This document shows positions 42,101-52,434 of a DNA stretch of 64,000 bases, in pieces (position 1 is the first letter of the stretch; each line of letters opens with the position of its first letter). Below the pieces are notes generated by a model. That model saw nothing but the letters and a program-made list of their open reading frames with translations, had not been told where the DNA came from and searched no databases. Both the position numbers and the translations under genes were made by a program. The stretch lies in contig JACKDW010000023.1 in assembly GCA_020633295.1 (NCBI GenBank), positions 62,001-126,000 of the forward strand, read 5' to 3'. This stretch comes from Myxococcales bacterium. Lineage in GTDB: Bacteria; Myxococcota_A; Polyangia; Nannocystales; Nannocystaceae.

Positions 42101-44627
42101 ATCCGCGGCTACGTGCTCGAGGCGCGCGAGTGGGCCGAGCGCGCGCGCACGCGGAGCTTGACCGACCTGGCGATCGCGCCGACGCGGCTGCCGCGGATCT
42201 TCGCCTTCCTCGCGCTGATCGACGCGCTGGGCGGGAGCTTCGACGACGCCGCGCTCGCGCTCGGGCGCGCCCACGAGCGCGCGCGAGAGTTCGAAGGCTC
42301 GCGGCTCGCGGCCGTCGGTGTCGTCAACGCCGAGCTGCGCCTGTGCGTGGAGCAGGGGACGCTCGGCTCGCGCTTCGAGGAGCTCTCGGCGCGCTACCTC
42401 GAGCTCGTGCTGCAGCCGCGGCTCGTGACGCCGCGGGAGCGCGACGGCTTCTTCGCGATCGCGCGCGGGCGGCTGCTGCAGGCCATGCGTCGGCGTGACG
42501 ACGGCGCGCTCGGCTCGCTCGCGTCGCTGCGCGCCGCGGTCGGGCTCGCCGGGCGCGCGGCCACGACGGGGCTGCTGCGGGTGCTCCACGGGGTGCTCGC
42601 CGCGGGCGTCGCCTGGCTCTCGGGGCGGCCGCGCGAGGCGCTGACGCGGCTCGGCGCGCTCGAGTCGCAGGCCGAGCGCGCCGACAGCCCGCGCGCGCTG
42701 GTCGATGTTTTATGGCTTCGAGGACATGTCCTCGCGGCGCTCGATCTCGTCGACGCGTCGCGCGAGGAGGCCCGCCGAGGCCACGCGCTCGCCGAGTCGC
42801 TCGGCCTGCGCGCGCGCGCCAGGCGGATCCGCCGCGAGTTCGCGCTCGCCGACCCCGACACGCGCGTCGGCTCGGCCGTGACGGTCGCCGCGTCGGCGTC
42901 GCGCGGCGCGGTCCCGGCCGCGCTGCGGCTCCGGCGACACTTCGACACGCTCATCCACGTCAGCCTCTCGGCCGCGCGCGCGAGCACGCGCGAGCAGCAG
43001 GCGCGCCTCCTGCTCGACGACATCCTCGCGATCCACGGGGCCGCGCGCGGGTTCCTCTGGCTCGCCAGCGACGACGACGGTGACGCGCCGCTGGTCGTCG
43101 GGCGCGACGGCGACGGCCGCTGCGACGACCCGCCCGCGTCGCTCCTCGCGCTGGTCGAGCGCGCGCGCGCGGATCGTCGCGCCGTGATCGCCACCGTCGG
43201 CGACGATCACGGGCGGGCAGGGGGCCGCCGCCGCGAGCGGCCGCGATCGTTGATGGCGACCCCCGTTGACTTCGGCGCCCACGTCCTCGGTTATCTCTGT
43301 CTCGAGGGACATCCTGATCTAGGCGAGTTCACGAGCGTCGACCTCCAGCTCCTGGAGACGCTCGCGCACCACGTCGCGCTCGCCGCGACCGCGGCGCGCG
43401 TCATCCGTCACGAGCACGCCGTCGCGGCCGCGCGCCGGGGCGCCTCCGAGGCGATCGAGCAGGCCACGCGCGCGCTCGGGCTCGCGGTCGTCGCGGTCGC
43501 GGCCGACGGCGCGCTCGCCCAGCACGACGCCGCCGCCGAGTCGCTCGCCGCGGGCTGGGCGTCCGTCGCTGACTGGTGGCGCGCGCTCGTCGTCGTCGTC
43601 GCCGATCCTCGCTGGACGGGGGCTCGGCGACGGGCGTCCGCACTCGATCATCGCGGCCGTTCGCCCGCCGCCCGCCGCAGGCGCCGCCGCCGCCGCCGCA
43701 GTCAGCGGCGCGGCGCCGGACGGCCTCGCGGGCGACGAGGTCGGCGCCGTCGACGATGACGCTGTTGACTATGTCTTTGAGGTCACCTTTACCGGGAGCG
43801 TGCGACGGCTCGTCGGGCACGGCCCCTGTCAGGTCGTGACCGTCGTCGATCGCCGCGAGCGCAACGCGCGGGGCGAGCGGCTGCGCGAACGGCTCCGCGC
43901 GCTCGAGGACGCGAGCGCGAGCGCGCGCGCGGCCAATCGCGCGCGGAGCCAGCTCCTCGCCTACGTCGGGGAGGAGCTGCGCGGCCCGCTCGCCGCGATC
44001 ACGAGCGCGTCGTCCTCGAGCGCCCCCGCTGAGATCGCGCGCATCCGCGACGCGGGTCGACAGCTCGGGCAGCTGATCGACCGCATCCTCGAGATCACGG
44101 ACCTCGACGCCCGTCAGCTGACGCTCACGCTCGTGCCGCTCGACCTCACCGCGCTCGTCGACCGGGTCGCGCGCGCGCTCGAGCCCGCGCTCGCGCGCGT
44201 GGGGGTCAGCCTCGTCGTCGAGCTGCGCATGCTCGAGCCGCTCGTCAGCGACGACGTCTACCTCGAGCACGTCCTGCGCGACCTGCTCGTGAGCGCGGCC
44301 GAGGACAACCCGGGCGGGGAGATCGTCATGGAGGTGTCGCGCGACGGGCAGCCGCACGACGCGACCTGCGTGTTCGCGATCGCCGGCTCGCGGACCTTCG
44401 TCGCGCGCGACTCCTTCGACTCGCTCGCGCCGGGGCAGGCGCTCGCGAGCATCCCGCCGCTGGTCTCCGAGTCGCTCGAGTTCGCGGTCACGCGGCACCT
44501 GTGCGAGCTGCTCGGCGGCGCGCTCGAGGTCCACGCGCCGCGCTCGCAGGCCAGCGCGCGCGTGTTCATCGTGCGCCTCCCGGTGCAGCCCGCGCGCGCG
44601 TGGCGGCGCGACTCGATGGCCTCCTGA
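39173..44627 (+). pseudogene. giant kinase-like/AAA/TPR/GAF/histidine-kinase-like regulator, split by a frameshift
   Basis: The first frame (39173-43759, 1528 residues) and the second (up to 44627) belong to one protein of about 1817 residues; deleting one G from the run at 43618-43622 joins them. Order: Ser/Thr-kinase-like domain (about 20-270) in which the catalytic HRD motif is replaced (LALRSLRPENVIL), a P-loop ATPase (QGSSGIGKSHLL at about 309, IVCIDDAQWLD at about 430), a long helical TPR-like region (about 690-1240), a GAF domain (about 1265-1420), then PAS-like and histidine-kinase-like parts. In the latter the H-box reads VGEELRGPLAAI with Glu where the phospho-accepting His should be. 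This is the architecture of the trifunctional kinase/ATPase/sensor proteins, with both kinase centres degenerate. The end of the first frame is an Arg-rich artefact. Confidence 0.72.
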
Positions 44628-44672
44628 GGCGCGCGCCGAGGCGACGGCGCGGGAGGCTCAGGCGCGCGCCTC
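44626..44672. terminator. 12-bp stem between convergent genes, candidate bidirectional terminator
   Basis: gaggcgcgcgcc (44626-44637) pairs perfectly with ggcgcgcgcctc (44661-44672), loop 23 bases. It spans the ends of the regulator gene and the convergent methyltransferase gene. There is no T-run, as is common in very GC-rich genomes, so function as a terminator is plausible but unproven. Confidence 0.4.
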
Positions 44673-45557
44673 GGGGTCGCGCCAGGCCTCGATGATCCGG
44701 ATCACGTCCTCGCCCCGCGTGCGCGGCAGCTCGAGCGTGCCTCGCCAGTCGCGCGGTCGAGAGAGGTGCGCGCGGGTGAAGCCGGCGTCGAGCAGCGCGG
44801 CGCGGGCCTGCTCCTCGCGCTCGTAGTGCAGGTGCACCGAGCCGCGCGCGAACAGCTCGAGCGCGCGCCGGAACGCGCGCGACGTCGCGTAGTACTCCGA
44901 CTCGCCGCGCGTGTGCAGATCGGAGACGTACAGCCCCCCGGCGGACGCGAGCAGCGCGGCGAAGCGCCGCCACATCGACTCGACCGCGTCCTGCGGGAAG
45001 TAGTTCACGAGGCCCTCCGTCACGATCGCCAGCGGCCGCGTCGGGTCGACGTGCTCGCGGATCGCCTCCGCGAGCGCGAGCGGCCCGCGCTCGGCGAGCA
45101 CGTCGAGCGCGACGACGCGGTGCCCCGGGCGCTCGAGCCCGGCCTTCGTCAGCGCCGCGCGCTTGCGTTTTGACATGCCCGGAAGGTCACCTTCTACATA
45201 GACGAGCTCGCGGTGGCGGCGCGTGAACCGGAGCCCGCGCCCCGACATCCCGCCGGCGATCTCCAGCACCTGCGTCACGCGGCCGCGCGCGATCGCGTCG
45301 TCGAGCACGCGATCGATGATCTGGTGGCGCTGCAGCAGCATCTGCTCGAGCGTGAGGCCGCCGGTGAAGCGCGACGCGACGCGCATCGCGGGCTGCAGCG
45401 CCGTGAACAGCACCGCGCCCTGCGGGGTCCGCAGCGCCGGCGGCGACAGCGTGTTGCGCACCCAGACGTAGCCCGTGTAGTGGGCCGTCGGGCTGATGCG
45501 CGAGGAGTCGTCGCCCGCGGCGCGGACGCGGCGGAGGGTCCGGAAGACTGACGGCAT
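44658..45557 (-). CDS. SAM-dependent methyltransferase, leucine-carboxyl-methyltransferase-like
   Basis: 299 residues from ATG 45557; the frame stays open far upstream but that part is unrelated low-complexity sequence. The sequence SRISPTAHYTGYVWVRNTLSPPALRT at the start, then the SAM site VTQVLEIAGGMSGRGLRFTRRH (about 95-116), VYVEGDLPGMSKRKRAAL (acidic residue binding the SAM ribose) and LAIVTEGLVNYFPQDAVESMWRRFAALL match the LCMT/O-methyltransferase-type class I fold. The substrate is not readable. Divergent from the DUF4215/DUF1554 lipoprotein gene. Confidence 0.82.
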   Translation of the reverse strand: MPSVFRTLRRVRAAGDDSSRISPTAHYTGYVWVRNTLSPPALRTPQGAVLFTALQPAMRVASRFTGGLTLEQMLLQRHQIIDRVLDDAIARGRVTQVLEIAGGMSGRGLRFTRRHRELVYVEGDLPGMSKRKRAALTKAGLERPGHRVVALDVLAERGPLALAEAIREHVDPTRPLAIVTEGLVNYFPQDAVESMWRRFAALLASAGGLYVSDLHTRGESEYYATSRAFRRALELFARGSVHLHYEREEQARAALLDAGFTRAHLSRPRDWRGTLELPRTRGEDVIRIIEAWRDPEARA

Positions 45558-45733
45558 GCACGTGTTGTCGCACAGCCGGGGGGTCGCGTGAAGTCGCGCG
45601 CGCGCGCACGGCTGCGCGCCCGCCCGCGGCCGGCCCGCGCGTCGCGCGGGCGTCGGACGTGGGCGTCCGACGACGCGCGCGCGCGGCGGGGTCGGTCCGG
45701 GAGAACCCGGCTGCCGCGCCGGTGAAGCAAATA

Positions 45734-45753
45734 ACATGTTTGTTCGAACATGT
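45734..45753. promoter_or_regulatory. palindrome upstream of the DUF4215/DUF1554 lipoprotein gene
   Basis: acatgtt and aacatgt form 7-bp arms around tgttcg, and the centre TGTTCGAACA is itself a perfect 10-bp palindrome. It lies 70-90 bases upstream of the lipoprotein start, in the divergent interval with the methyltransferase gene. A dimeric repressor or activator site is likely; the central GTTCGAAC recalls but does not equal LexA-type sites. Confidence 0.45.
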
Positions 45754-45822
45754 CCTATGAGTAAAAGTGCGCGCGGGATTGTGGTTGTTCGCGGACGCCG
45801 TGCTGGTAGATGCTCTGTGGGC

Positions 45823-47211
45823 ATGGCGACGACGTGGGCACGAAGACAGGCGTGGCGACGCGCAGCGCTCGCGCTCGCGCTCGCGGGCTGCGGCGACGCG
45901 ATGGAGGCGTCGACCTCCAGCGCGACGGAGGTCACGGAGACCGGCACGGACACGGGCACCGCAGGTCCGGCGACCGAGGGCGAGACCCAGACGACCGCGA
46001 CCGGCGGGACCATGACGGGGGGGCAGACGACCGGCGGCCCCGAGACGACCGACGAGAGCACGACCAGCGAGGGCACCGTCGCGCCCACGACCGACGCGCC
46101 GACGACGGAGACGACCGACGCGACGACGGACGACCCGCCCGTGTGCGGCGACGGCGTGGTCCAGGACGGCGAGAGCTGCGACGACGGCAACGACAGCAAC
46201 GAGGACGCGTGCACCACCGCGTGCGAGCAGGCCGTGTGCGGCGACGGCTACCTGCACCAGGACGTCGAGGCGTGCGACGACGGGAACGGCGTCAACGACG
46301 ATGAGTGCACCAACGCGTGCGCGGCGGCGACGTGCGGTGACGGCATCGTGCAGGCGCTGCTCGACGAGGAGTGCGACGACGGCAACGACGACGACGGCGA
46401 CGACTGCCCCGGCAGCTGCGTCGTCGCGTACTGCGGCGACGGCTATCACCACCAGGAGGTCGAGGGCTGCGACGACGGCGGCGACTCCGAGACCTGTGAC
46501 ATGGACTGCACCGCCGCGATCTGCGGCGACGAGTACGTCAACGCGGTCGCGGGCGAGGTCTGCGACGACGGCAACGAGCTCGAGAGCGACGACTGCGTCA
46601 AGTGCCAGGCGGCCAGCTGCGGCGACGGCTACCTGCACGAGGGCGTGGAGGAGTGCGACGACGGCAACGTCGAGCCTGGTGACGGCTGTGACGCGAGCTG
46701 CGCGAGCGAGTGGAAGACCGTGTTCATCACGAGCGTGCTGTACAAGGGCGATCTCGGCGGGCTCGCGGGCGCGGACGCCAAGTGCCAGGCGCGAGCCGAG
46801 GCCGCCGGGCTCCCGGGCGTCTACAAGGCCTGGCTCAGCGTGCAGGGAGAGGGGCCGAACACGCGCTTCACGAAGTCGAGCAAGCCGTATCGCCTGGTCG
46901 ACGGCACGATCGTCGCGGACGTCTGGAGCGACCTGGTCGACGGATCGCTCGACGCCCCGATCACGCTGACCGAGCTCGGCGCGGCGGCGCCGATCGGCAC
47001 CACGCTCTGCGACGGCGGCGGTCACCCGGCGGCGTGGACGTCGACGAACTGGAACGGCTCGCCGGCGAACTTCAACGCGTGCAGCAACTGGACGACGACG
47101 CAGGGGCAGGGCGCGTGGGGCCGCGCGACCGCGTCCAACGTGTTCTGGACCGACTGGTGCTACAACGGCTCCTGCTCGTGGCAGGCGTCGCTGTACTGCT
47201 TCCAACAGTAG
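45823..47211 (+). CDS. lipoprotein with six DUF4215 Cys-rich repeats and DUF1554-like domain
   Basis: 462 residues from ATG 45823, chosen because it opens directly into a lipoprotein signal (MATTWARRQAWRRAALALALAGCG). A Thr-rich linker follows (about 25-105), then six Cys-rich repeats of the form CGDG...EECDDGN...D.C...C (about 108-300). The C-terminal domain begins KTVFITSVLYKGDLGGLAGADAKCQARAEAAGLPGVYKAWLS, the DUF1554 signature, and ends ..WTDWCYNGSCSWQASLYCFQQ. DUF1554 occurs in Leptospira and myxobacterial surface proteins; the fold recalls C-type lectins. A surface adhesin or ligand binder is likely, by inference. Confidence 0.88.
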   Translation: MATTWARRQAWRRAALALALAGCGDAMEASTSSATEVTETGTDTGTAGPATEGETQTTATGGTMTGGQTTGGPETTDESTTSEGTVAPTTDAPTTETTDATTDDPPVCGDGVVQDGESCDDGNDSNEDACTTACEQAVCGDGYLHQDVEACDDGNGVNDDECTNACAAATCGDGIVQALLDEECDDGNDDDGDDCPGSCVVAYCGDGYHHQEVEGCDDGGDSETCDMDCTAAICGDEYVNAVAGEVCDDGNELESDDCVKCQAASCGDGYLHEGVEECDDGNVEPGDGCDASCASEWKTVFITSVLYKGDLGGLAGADAKCQARAEAAGLPGVYKAWLSVQGEGPNTRFTKSSKPYRLVDGTIVADVWSDLVDGSLDAPITLTELGAAAPIGTTLCDGGGHPAAWTSTNWNGSPANFNACSNWTTTQGQGAWGRATASNVFWTDWCYNGSCSWQASLYCFQQ

Positions 47212-47655
47212 CGGCCGAGACGCCCGCCCGCCTGGCAGCACGCCGCGCGCCGAGATAGCGCCGTCTCGTCGCGAGCCCGAGGTGCCCTTCGACGATGCGC
47301 GCGCGTCAGCTCCTCCCATTCGCGCTCCTCGGCACGCTCGCGCGAGGTAGCGCGAGCGGTCGCGCGAGGGCTCGCCGAACGACCGCCGCGCGGGTCCACT
47401 CTCGGTGACACCTCGATCGCGACGGCGCGCGGGCGCGCGGACGCGCGGTCGCCGATTCGCGCTCGCGACCTCAACCGACGAGCGGCGCTCGGGGCGTCGC
47501 GTGGACGCTCGCGCGGAGCGAGCGGCGCCGGCCCGCGACCGCCGGTTACGCCAGCGCGCGAATCGTGGACCGCGACAGCCGCTACAATCGTCGCGCTGTC
47601 GCCGTCGTGGTCGCGGAGCACATCCAGGCGGGTGAGGAGCGTGGGCGGAATCAAG
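47212..47655. other. gene-free region between lipoprotein and kinase genes
   Basis: 444 bases. I see no supported gene. It is rich in cgcgcg-type runs, and the open frames in it are short, Arg/Ala-rich and without recognisable domains. The kinase start could lie a few codons upstream (GTG at 47632 or 47641), which would shorten the region slightly. Confidence 0.5.
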
Positions 47656-50600
47656 ATGGGGCACGAGCGACCCGGTCGCGGCGTCAAGCCGCGAGCGCCC
47701 GCGTCGACCACGACGGTGGCCGCGACCGGCAGAGGCGCTCAACCCGGCGCCCGCCAGACGCCCCGCTCGACATCCTCAGTCTTTCGCCGCGCGACGGAGC
47801 CGAGCGAGGCGGCGCTGGAGCCTCGCCATCGCGCGTGGGTTGACGCGGAGCCGTCGAGCCCGCGCGCGATCGGCCGATACTCCGTTCTGCGCCGCCTCGG
47901 CGTCGGCGGGATGGGGGAGGTCTACGCCGCCTATGACCCCGACCTCGACCGACGCGTGGCGATCAAGCTCGTGCACTCGCGCCTCGTCGACGAGATCTGG
48001 CAGTCGCGGATCGTCCGCGAGGCGCAGGCGCTGGCGCAGCTCTCCCATCCCAACGTCGTCCAGGTCTACGAGGTCGGCGTGCGCGAGCTCGACGAGCTCG
48101 ACGCCGGCGCGATCTTCGTCGTCATGGAGTACGTGAAGGGGCGGACGCTGCGCGAGTGGATCGCCGAGCGCTCGGCGGACGCGCGCGACGACGTGCTCGA
48201 GATGTTCATTCAAGCAGGTCAAGGACTCGTCGCCGCGCACGCCAAGGGGTTGGTTCACCGCGACTTCAAGCCGGCGAACGTGCTCGTCGGCGACGACGGC
48301 CGCCCGCGCGTGCTCGACTTCGGGCTGGTCGCGGCGCGAGGCGCCGACGCGGCCGAGGACGCGGCCGAGGACGCGGCCGAGACGCGACCCGACGCGGGGC
48401 GCTCGGAGCTGGCGATCCAGCTGACGGTCCCGGGGACGGTGATGGGCACGCCCGCGTACATGGCCCCCGAGCAACATCTGGGCGAGCCCGTCGACGCGCG
48501 CGCGGACCAGTTCAGCTTCTGCATCGCGCTCTACGAGGCGCTCTACGGCGACCACCCCTTCGCGGGCGTGACCGCCTCGGAGCTCCGACGCGCGGTGCTC
48601 TCGGGCGCCGTCAAGTCGCCGCCGCCAGGCGCACGCGTGCCGAGCTGGCTGCGTGACCACCTGCTGCGCGGGCTCGCGCTCAGCCCAGAAGCGCGTTTTC
48701 CTGACATGCAGGCGCTCCTGACCGCCCTGCGCGCCGACCCCGTGCGTCGCCGGGCTCATCGCCTGCAGCTCGTCGGCGTGGCGATCGCCGCGCTCGTCAG
48801 CGCGAGCGTGCTGCTCCTGGGCGGTCGCGCGCTGTGGGACTCGTGGCAGCGCGCCGCGCTCGAGCGGCGCGCCGCGGAGCAGCTCGCGGTCACCGAGCGA
48901 CAGGTCGCGTACCTGCGCGCGGAGGGTCAAGACGACGAGGCCGAGCGAGTGTATCGCTCGTTCACGGAGAGCCCCGAGTACGCCGGGACCGACGCGGCGG
49001 TCGACGCGTGGATCCACCGCGGCCGGCGGCAGCTCGCCGCCGACACGCTGCCGGAGGCGCGCGCGTCCTTCGCCGACGCCTTCGCGCGCGCGCGCCGGGC
49101 TGAGCAGCGCGAGCGCGCGTCCCTCGAGCTCGCGCGCGTGCTGCTGGCGCAGCGCGAGATCGGCGGGCTCACGCGGCTGCTCAACACCCTCGACCACGAC
49201 GCGGTCACGCCCGCGCGGCGCGACGCGCTCGTCGAGCTGTCGCGCGAGGCCGCGTTCGCGCGGCGTGACTTCGAGAGCCTGTCCCGCGGCGCCGCGGCGC
49301 CGTCGACGTCCACGCGGCCGTGGATCGTGGCGGTCGCGCGCAGCCTGAGTCACGCGACGCGGACCGACCACAAGCTGCACTCCGTCCTCAACGGGGCGCT
49401 GCGCGTCGGCGACCACCTGGCGCTCAACACCCAGTCGCCCGTCCTCGCGGCGATCGCCCCGGCGCTGCCGGTCGTCGCGCCGCTCGAGCTGCCGGTGACG
49501 ATCGCGACCGCCGACGATGACCCGCACGCGCTCGGCCTCCTGCTCGCGGGAGGGTACCGGCGCGAGGTCATGCTGCGGGCGAGCGCGCGAGGCCTCGAGG
49601 CGGTGCGCGAGCTCGACGAGCACGAGCAGCCGATCGTCAGCATGGCGCGCGGCGATCTCGACGGCGACGGCCGCGACGAATTGTACTTGGGGACAGGCGC
49701 GTACACGCGCCGGCTGTACGCGGTGAGCGTCGACGACGACCAGCTCGCGCGCGTCTGGAGCCCGCACCCGCCGACGGACGCGCTCGGCTCCGACGTCAAC
49801 GCGCTGCTCGTCGACGACCTCGACGGCGACGGCCGCCAGGAGCTGTTCGTCGCGCTGGGTCCGTGGCGGGCGTACGAGCTGCGGGCGCTCGAGTCCGACG
49901 GCCAGAGCGGCGCGCTGCGCCTGCGCGCGCGCGCGCTGCTCGGCAACGTCGACGCGCTGGCCGTGCTGCGGCGAGCCGACGGCGCGCGACGGCTCGTCGC
50001 GATCAAGAACGACACGATGGGCAGCGACGAGGTGTTCGGGGCCGCGCGACCCGACGGCCCGCCCGCCGGGATCTACCTCCTGCGCCTCGAGGGCGGCGCG
50101 TTCGCGATTGAGCGCTTCGTCCCGGCGCCGTCGAGCCGGCGCGGGGACGCGGTGGTCCTGCGACGGCCGCTGACCGGCGACATCGACGGCGACGGCATCG
50201 AGGACCTCGTCGTGAGCTTCAACGAGAGCTTCGCGCAGAGCACCGCGAGCACACGCGACGGCGCGTCGCTGATCCTGCGCCAGGAGGAGGACGGCGCGCT
50301 CTCGAGCGCGCTGCTGGCCAACACCGTGGTGCACGCGCTGCTGCAGCTCGACGACGACCCCGCGGTCGAGGTCGTGGCCGCGCTGCGCGAGCGAGACGCC
50401 GAGGCGTGGACGCTCGGCGTCGGCGACACGCCGACCCCCGAGGACACCTCGTGGCGTGACACGATCACGCCGCCGCCGCCGCCGCCGCGCCTGCGCGCGG
50501 CGGGTGACTGGCGACGCGTCGAGGAGCTGAGCCGCGTCGGGTTGCTCGCCGAGGCCGCGGGGACGCTCGAGCGCGCCGCGGCGCGCGAGCCCGAGCGCGC

Positions 50601-52158
50601 GCTGCGAGGCGACGTGAGCCTGTGGGCCGCCGATCTCCAGGCGGCGATCGGGCGCCACGTCAAGGCCGCGGAGCTCTACGAGCGCGCCGGGGAGCTCGCC
50701 GCCGACGCCCGCGCGCTGCGAGACGCCGCCGACATCTTCGAACGCTTCGGCGAGCACGCGCGCGCGCGCGCGGTAAGCGAGCGACGCGCGACGCTGCGTG
50801 AGCTCTCCGAACAGGAACGTTTAGACAGCCTTGAGCGCTCGCGCCGGTTGGCGCGACGGCTGCGCGAGGAGACCCTGCGCTTCGAGTTCAGCGCGCCGCC
50901 CTCACGCGGCTGGTGGTTCGCGCGGCCCGAGGCGGCCCGCTGGGACCGCGCGCGCGGGCTGCTGGAGCTGCAGGCCCAGGGCAACGAGCTCATCGCCGCG
51001 CACCCGCTGACCTGGGACGGCGAGCGCCTGAGCATCGCGCTGGCGCTCGACGTCCGCCGCGGCGACTGGGAGAGCGGCGTCGAGTTCAAGCTCGCGAGGG
51101 CCGACGGCGGCGGCCCGGGCTCGGTGCGCGTGGCGGTCGGCGGCGGCGGCGGTCGGCTGTTCGTCGGGGTGCGGGCCTACTCGTGGACCTTCTCGCTCCC
51201 CTACGCCGAGGCGCTCGCGCGCGGCGAGCTGCCCCTCGAGATCATCTTCACCGAGGATCGGCGCGCCTCGAGCACCACGGTGTTGATCCGCGACCGCGAG
51301 ACCGGGGAGCTCCTGTGGGAGCACGCCGCGATGGCGTTCACGCGCGAGCCCGCGCCGGGCCCGTACTCGCTCGAGATCTCGGGGTACGGCGGCGGGCTGG
51401 CGGTCGCCGAGGTGGCGCTGCGCTGGCTCGAGGTCAGCGGCGTGACGCCCCGAGACGCCCCGCGTGACCCGCAGCGCGAGGCCGCGCTCGCGCTCGTCGA
51501 GGGGCGGCTCCACGACGCGCTCGCCGCGTTCGAAACCGGGACAACCCCACGCGCGCGCGCGCTGCGTCTCGTCGCGCTCGCGCGCCTGGGTCGCGCCGCG
51601 CCGGCGTCGACGCTGCTCGCCGAGCTCCTCGAGACGCCGCGCGGCGAGGACGAGATCGTGCGCCTGCTGCGACGCGACGCCCCGCGCTACCTGCCGCTGG
51701 CGCGGGCCGCAGCGGACGACGTCGCGTTCACCCTGCTCGCGCGCGCCTGGCAGCGCGCGATCGAGACCGCGCCCCACGACGTCGCCGCGTTCGCGGACCT
51801 GCTCCCATGGCTCGCCGACGTCGACGCGCTCGACGACAGCGCGCTCAAGGGTCAGCTGCTGGTCCTGCGCGCCGAGCTCGAGCGCCGCGCCGGAGATCTG
51901 CGCGCGGCCTACGACGATCTCGAGCGCGCCGTCGAGCTCGTGGACGACGCGCGTCCGATCCGAAGACTCCTCACGCGGATCGCGGCGGCGCTCGGCGACG
52001 ACGACGCGGCGCTCTCCGCCGCGCGCGCGCTGCTCGACCAGGCTGACGATCGGGAGGGGGAGGCCGCGCGACTGCGCGTGCACGCCGAGACGCGCGCGCT
52101 GGCGCGAACGCCCGCGTGGACGGAGCTGCTGGACACTGAGATGTTGATCGTCGAGTGA
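47656..52158 (+). CDS. Ser/Thr protein kinase with membrane segment, FG-GAP/VCBS repeats and TPR-like C-terminus
   Basis: About 1500 residues from ATG 47656 (GTGs at 47632 and 47641 are alternatives). The kinase domain is complete: glycine loop LGVGGMGEVY (about 81), Lys in VAIKLV, HRDFKPANVLV, DFGLV, GTPAYMAPEQ. An acidic AAED-type repeat sits in the activation region. After a membrane segment (LVGVAIAALVSASVLLLGG, about 375), the outer part has helical repeats, then several DLDGDGRDELYLG / DLDGDGRQELFVALG / DIDGDGIEDLVVSF units, the calcium-binding FG-GAP/VCBS propeller pattern. A further TPR-rich region and a jelly-roll-like domain (about 1075-1250) follow. A sensor propeller outside joined to a kinase inside suggests transmembrane signalling. 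Confidence 0.85.
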   Translation: MGHERPGRGVKPRAPASTTTVAATGRGAQPGARQTPRSTSSVFRRATEPSEAALEPRHRAWVDAEPSSPRAIGRYSVLRRLGVGGMGEVYAAYDPDLDRRVAIKLVHSRLVDEIWQSRIVREAQALAQLSHPNVVQVYEVGVRELDELDAGAIFVVMEYVKGRTLREWIAERSADARDDVLEMFIQAGQGLVAAHAKGLVHRDFKPANVLVGDDGRPRVLDFGLVAARGADAAEDAAEDAAETRPDAGRSELAIQLTVPGTVMGTPAYMAPEQHLGEPVDARADQFSFCIALYEALYGDHPFAGVTASELRRAVLSGAVKSPPPGARVPSWLRDHLLRGLALSPEARFPDMQALLTALRADPVRRRAHRLQLVGVAIAALVSASVLLLGGRALWDSWQRAALERRAAEQLAVTERQVAYLRAEGQDDEAERVYRSFTESPEYAGTDAAVDAWIHRGRRQLAADTLPEARASFADAFARARRAEQRERASLELARVLLAQREIGGLTRLLNTLDHDAVTPARRDALVELSREAAFARRDFESLSRGAAAPSTSTRPWIVAVARSLSHATRTDHKLHSVLNGALRVGDHLALNTQSPVLAAIAPALPVVAPLELPVTIATADDDPHALGLLLAGGYRREVMLRASARGLEAVRELDEHEQPIVSMARGDLDGDGRDELYLGTGAYTRRLYAVSVDDDQLARVWSPHPPTDALGSDVNALLVDDLDGDGRQELFVALGPWRAYELRALESDGQSGALRLRARALLGNVDALAVLRRADGARRLVAIKNDTMGSDEVFGAARPDGPPAGIYLLRLEGGAFAIERFVPAPSSRRGDAVVLRRPLTGDIDGDGIEDLVVSFNESFAQSTASTRDGASLILRQEEDGALSSALLANTVVHALLQLDDDPAVEVVAALRERDAEAWTLGVGDTPTPEDTSWRDTITPPPPPPRLRAAGDWRRVEELSRVGLLAEAAGTLERAAAREPERALRGDVSLWAADLQAAIGRHVKAAELYERAGELAADARALRDAADIFERFGEHARARAVSERRATLRELSEQERLDSLERSRRLARRLREETLRFEFSAPPSRGWWFARPEAARWDRARGLLELQAQGNELIAAHPLTWDGERLSIALALDVRRGDWESGVEFKLARADGGGPGSVRVAVGGGGGRLFVGVRAYSWTFSLPYAEALARGELPLEIIFTEDRRASSTTVLIRDRETGELLWEHAAMAFTREPAPGPYSLEISGYGGGLAVAEVALRWLEVSGVTPRDAPRDPQREAALALVEGRLHDALAAFETGTTPRARALRLVALARLGRAAPASTLLAELLETPRGEDEIVRLLRRDAPRYLPLARAAADDVAFTLLARAWQRAIETAPHDVAAFADLLPWLADVDALDDSALKGQLLVLRAELERRAGDLRAAYDDLERAVELVDDARPIRRLLTRIAAALGDDDAALSAARALLDQADDREGEAARLRVHAETRALARTPAWTELLDTEMLIVE

Positions 52159-52434
52159 GGGGGCCGCGCCGAGCTCGGACTCCAACGTCCACGACGCAAA
52201 CGCGCACGGAGTCCCATGTCGCCCGCGATGCATCGCGCTCGTTGGCGATACACGGACGGAGGGGCTCATCGAGCGCGCGGGCCGACCGAGCTTCTTGCGC
52301 CTCCACGAGGGCGCACGATGCCGACGCTCGGCGAGCGTGGGAGCGCGCGGCGTCCCGCCGGAAGCGACCCTCGTCTGGGCAGACGTCGACACGGGTCTCC
52401 TCGAGCAGGCGCGGCCCCTGGTACCGTGGGGCCT

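Noticed and set aside
47160..47711. A 183-codon frame on the minus strand between lipoprotein and kinase genes
   Set aside because: Arg/Ala-rich with no domain, overlaps the ends of two supported genes and has no ribosome site.
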